Source: Urechis unicinctus (Eukaryota; Annelida; Polychaeta; Xenopneusta; Urechidae). Taken from it: 64,000 bases of DNA. A model generated the notes under the pieces. That model was not told the DNA's origin and did not search any database. It was given only the letters and a program-made list of their open reading frames with translations. The position numbers and the translations under genes are program-made. Where the stretch lies: contig CM067344.1 of the NCBI GenBank assembly GCA_034190875.2, forward strand, positions 29,201,533-29,265,532, in the 5' to 3' direction. This document shows positions 63,926 through 64,000 of the stretch, piece by piece. The number at the start of each line of letters is the position of its first letter. Position 1 is the stretch's first letter.

Positions 63926-64000
63926 CTGAAATATATAAAAGAAATAAATATATAAACTGCAAGCAACTATAGTCAATACAATAAATATCACAATACGATG

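Overview
The window is animal nuclear DNA, probably from a marine invertebrate; the sequence does not fix the phylum. The reasons are small multi-exon genes with consensus GT..AG introns, long (TA)n and (CA)n microsatellites, several classes of DNA transposon, and no bacterial gene layout. I saw no rRNA genes, CRISPR array or operon.

The main content is a tandem family of small Reeler-domain genes (secreted or membrane-tethered, related to insect Hdd11/Noduler defence proteins). Three copies have all three exons: gene 1 (11483-12912), gene 2 (37879-39385) and gene 3 (53626-57293), all on +. Only gene 1 reads through without a break. Genes 2 and 3 carry 1-bp deletions. Four more copies of the last exon lie alone between genes 1 and 2 (14939, 16212, 23848, 31481), with no exon 1 or 2 beside them. 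They could be alternative 3' exons of gene 1 or products of local duplication. They encode an Asn/Gly/Thr stalk of six-residue repeats, most carrying an N-glycosylation sequon, followed by a hydrophobic tail. Each last exon follows a G-rich intronic minisatellite, and three of the four lone exons follow a TATA-like module.

Layout. 1-9 kb: mostly unrecognised DNA with a minisatellite (2.4 kb), a Helitron-like end (2.8 kb), a DNA transposon with long inverted ends (3.03-4.46 kb) and a tRNA-like SINE head (8.24 kb). 8.8-13.5 kb: promoter-like block, gene 1 and two MITE copies. 14.6-32.4 kb: a 1.27-kb tandem duplication and then a very recent 7.6-kb tandem duplication of the last exon, its flank, the promoter-like block and a small minus-strand Cys-rich gene remnant. 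32.4-32.7 kb: a patchwork of two neighbouring sequences. 32.7-40.2 kb: Helitron-like insertion and gene 2 unit. 40.2-46 kb: AT-rich spacer with divergent repeats. 46.2-59.8 kb: gene 3 unit, enlarged by a retroposon end, a TA-rich insertion, a broken Polinton/Maverick-like fossil (about 49.0-52.9 kb) and a 2.2-kb insertion in intron 1. 59.8-62.0 kb: the best-preserved copy of the minus-strand Cys-rich gene and the start of another Reeler unit. 62.3-64.0 kb: a broken THAP/DDE_Tnp_4 DNA transposon with a convergent Cys/His-finger exon.

The ancestral unit seems to have been: minus-strand Cys-rich gene, promoter-like block (NRF1-, CRE- and CCAAT-like motifs), then a plus-strand three-exon Reeler gene with a MITE downstream. 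Duplication, exon loss and insertions reshaped it.
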